From positions 126,737 through 190,736 of the forward strand of contig NW_001799629.1 in NCBI RefSeq assembly GCF_000165425.1: a stretch of 64,000 bases of DNA, written 5' to 3'. The notes below the pieces were generated by a model. The model saw nothing but the letters and a program-made list of their open reading frames with translations, was not told the DNA's origin and did not search any database. This stretch comes from Paramecium tetraurelia. Taxonomy: Eukaryota; Ciliophora; Oligohymenophorea; Peniculida; Parameciidae. The translations under genes were made by a program, and so were the position numbers. Shown here one piece after another: positions 62,047 to 64,000 of this stretch (positions are counted from its first letter, which is position 1; each line of letters begins with the position of its first letter).

Positions 62047-62363
62047 TCATCCTGCTCTTCTAAATCTTCTATCTCTTTTAGGTAAATCTGCCCCACTTCC
62101 AGCGCAGTTTTATTCAGAATAAGTATTCAGATTTGGATATGGTTGTCTACCTGAATACTTTCTCATATCTTCAGTAGATTACTCAGCATATTTGGTCAAA
62201 TGTTTTCTTGCTTGTTCTGCATTTGTCGGATCATGTTTTTGACCATTCAAATCAGTTGCAGGCAAACAATCTAAATTCGATTTCTTTGTTTACCTGTTTA
62301 CATATAACTAAACTCCTTGGCTGTTATTACAAACACCAATACAATCACTAGTAAATACTTCAT
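62047..62363 (-). CDS. Small secreted protein
   Basis: A 97-residue protein with one 23-nt intron (62271-62293). The signal peptide is MKYLLVIVLVFVITA, followed by KEFSYMQTDCLPATDLNGQK. The mature part is polar with two Cys and a basic end (PKRDRRFRRAG). Family unknown. It could be a secretory-granule or surface peptide. It lies 34 bp downstream of the cytochrome c-family gene. Confidence 0.75.
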
Positions 62364-62397
62364 GATTGAAAACAAAAACGATATAATTAATATTAAA

Positions 62398-63133
62398 TCA
62401 CTTCTTCTCTGGTTCATATCCTTATCTCTAATGAGCAACCTCTCTTGCTTTGGCCAGTCCCTATTCTCTATAATTTTGCCATTCATATCCATGATATTTT
62501 GTGAATGACCTTCTGTACAAATCAGAAGTAGCCTTTGCAAACCCTTTCAAAAACTTTACTAAGTCAGCTCTACGTATAATTTAGGCCTAAATACCTTTCT
62601 TCTGCACTCTCCAATAGTTCTCCTCTTTATAAACATTTTGTCCCCTTGCACATTGCTTACGGATCTTTAGCCCACATAAATAGATTATAACTATTCCAAA
62701 ATATTTTAGAATCCAACAAGGCCATTGTATATTCTTCATATACTCTCTAACTAGCTGCTGGTTTATTGTAGATTTGAGCCAAAGATGGTCCACTGGATTC
62801 TTAAAATGAAAAATCTGCTGCATATGGTTTTCCTGTGAATATTTCCAAAGAGTGACAAGAAGCACATGCACGCATAAATACTTTTGCTCCTTATTTCAAA
62901 TCACCATCCACTGGCACTTATTTAGATTTATCAGCATTAGTATTAGGATTTGTTAAATTTCGATATGTCTTTTTAGCCTTTATTGTTTATAGCAAAGCCT
63001 CTCTGGTTATTGCTTCGTCAATCATTTGCTATTCTTTATGCATGGCTCTTATTTCATTCTGTACATCATCTTTGCTTTTTCCATAAGGATTCAAAAGAAT
63101 TTTCTTCCATTTCTCATTTGGATCCTCTGACAT
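62398..63133 (-). CDS. Cytochrome c-family protein with N- and C-terminal extensions
   Basis: A 236-residue protein with one 25-nt intron (62570-62594). After an N-terminal helical extension of ~85 residues comes the c-type haem site CASCHSLEIF (CXXCH), then GPSLAQIYNKPAASQ, a WNSYNLFMWAKDP helix and the family block near GTKCLQRG, followed by ERADLVKFLKGF. The C-terminal extension ends QRQGYEPEKK. The layout follows mitochondrial cytochrome c, but it is about twice the usual length, and the Met of GTKM is Cys. It may be a respiratory-complex subunit rather than the mobile carrier. No haem-lyase motif beyond CXXCH is needed. Confidence 0.82.
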
Positions 63134-63166
63134 TCTATAGTTTAATTTATTATCACATATTAAAAT

Positions 63167-63965
63167 TCATATTTTCAATTCATCTTTCAACCTCTTCTCC
63201 AATTCCTCATCAGTCTCCTTTCTTACTACTTCTTCCTAATTTTAGACTATTTCCTCATAAATGTATCCACTCACATCTTCTCCTGTAATAATGTCCTAGA
63301 GCAACTTTATATTTGGAATTTCAGCATTGTCCTTCGTCACTAGTACTCTCAGATCTTCGTATAGTCTATTATCGTATTTTGTCTCAAATTATATAACATA
63401 ATTTGATTATCTATATTTTTGATTCTTAATAATACTTTATTAGTTACCACTTCTTCCTCTATCTTATTGTTTGAAACTGATATCACATCGCTAATATTCA
63501 ATAATTCATTGTCTGTAACATTTACTTTCAACACATTCTTGTTCCCTAATTCAATCAAACATTGCCTCTAATCCTTCTCCAATGTTATTGATTAAACTAA
63601 TTTTCCCAAGTACTTTCTGCCCTTTATATACGATGATATTGTTTAAATTGAAAAAAAGACGGGAATCAATGTAACCCAAGGATTTATATACAAATACGAA
63701 AGTCCACCTACCATACTCCATACAGTAATATATATAGTAGCAGATCTATTCAATTTCGTAGAAAATCCTTTTTTTTAAGCAAATTCTAAGTACCATCGAC
63801 ATTTAGTTTGTTTTGGAAAACTGTATAATTATTGAATATTTTATTGTTCTGAGGATTAAAGGCAGCAGCCATCTTGTCAATTTGTTCAGTCAGATACTCT
63901 TCGTGATCTAGAATTTTGTTTATCTTTTCTTTTGAAAATCTAAAGATGGCTCTTCTAATCAACAT
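63167..63965 (-). CDS. Membrane-anchored hypothetical protein, probably mitochondrial
   Basis: A 249-residue protein with two introns (63768-63793, 26 nt; 63425-63447, 23 nt); exons sum exactly. The N-terminus MLIRRAIFRFSKEKINKI is basic and amphipathic, like a mitochondrial presequence. Around 80-115 there are two close hydrophobic segments (TIYITVWSMVGGLSYLYI, VTLIPVFFSI). The C-terminal half is charged (EDLRVLVTKDNAEIPNIKLL, DEELEKRLKDELKI). The layout recalls TMEM186/TMEM223-type inner-membrane assembly factors, but the match is not firm. It lies 33 bp upstream of the cytochrome c-family gene on the same strand. Confidence 0.7.
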
Positions 63966-64000
63966 TATTAAAATTTAATGAGAATTGCTACATACAATAT

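Overview
The window is macronuclear-type DNA from a ciliate that reads TAA and TAG as glutamine and stops only at TGA, almost certainly Paramecium. Nearly every gene opens fully only under that code. Exons are separated by tiny GT...AG introns (mostly 19-30 nt), intergenic gaps are short and AT-rich, and a typical trichocyst matrix protein gene is present. Standard-code ORFs therefore break genes into pieces. The gene models here were rebuilt by hand with the ciliate code, and intron phases were checked so that exon sums divide by three unless stated.

Left part (1-16,300): a partial membrane protein, an NT-C2 coiled-coil protein, a cytochrome b5-domain protein, a tRNA-Glu, a His-rich CDF metal transporter, a secreted GH31 alpha-glucosidase, a NADAR-FHA-RRM fusion, a protein kinase, RTF1, an outer-arm-dynein docking protein (ODAD3-like) and two ARF-like GTPases in tandem.

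Middle (16,500-42,000): a large coiled-coil protein, CLP1, a POMP/UMP1-like proteasome chaperone, COQ4, an EXD2-like exonuclease, a RINGv-FHA protein, a SNARE, a DGAT1/ACAT-type acyltransferase, an AGC kinase, a START-like lipid-binding protein, several hypotheticals, a decayed hotdog thioesterase and other decayed-looking stretches.

Right part (42,700-64,000): a MAP kinase, a coiled-coil protein, a PCGF-like RING protein, a small membrane protein, BRF1 (TFIIIB), a PH-like/protein kinase, a C2H2 protein, a SAM-FHA-FHA protein, a trichocyst matrix protein, a small CaaX protein, U2AF2, a small secreted protein, a CXXCH cytochrome c-family protein and a small membrane protein.

There is no operon, mobile element or CRISPR array. 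The genes are ordinary eukaryotic housekeeping, signalling and ciliary functions. The most unusual objects are the NADAR-FHA-RRM-SR-like fusion (9,309-10,944), a cytochrome c-family protein with Cys where the axial Met is expected, a BRF1 with no zinc ribbon, a 12-nt stop-to-start gap ahead of RTF1, and several otherwise intact genes broken by single-base indels. The indels point either to assembly errors or to recent paralogue decay.
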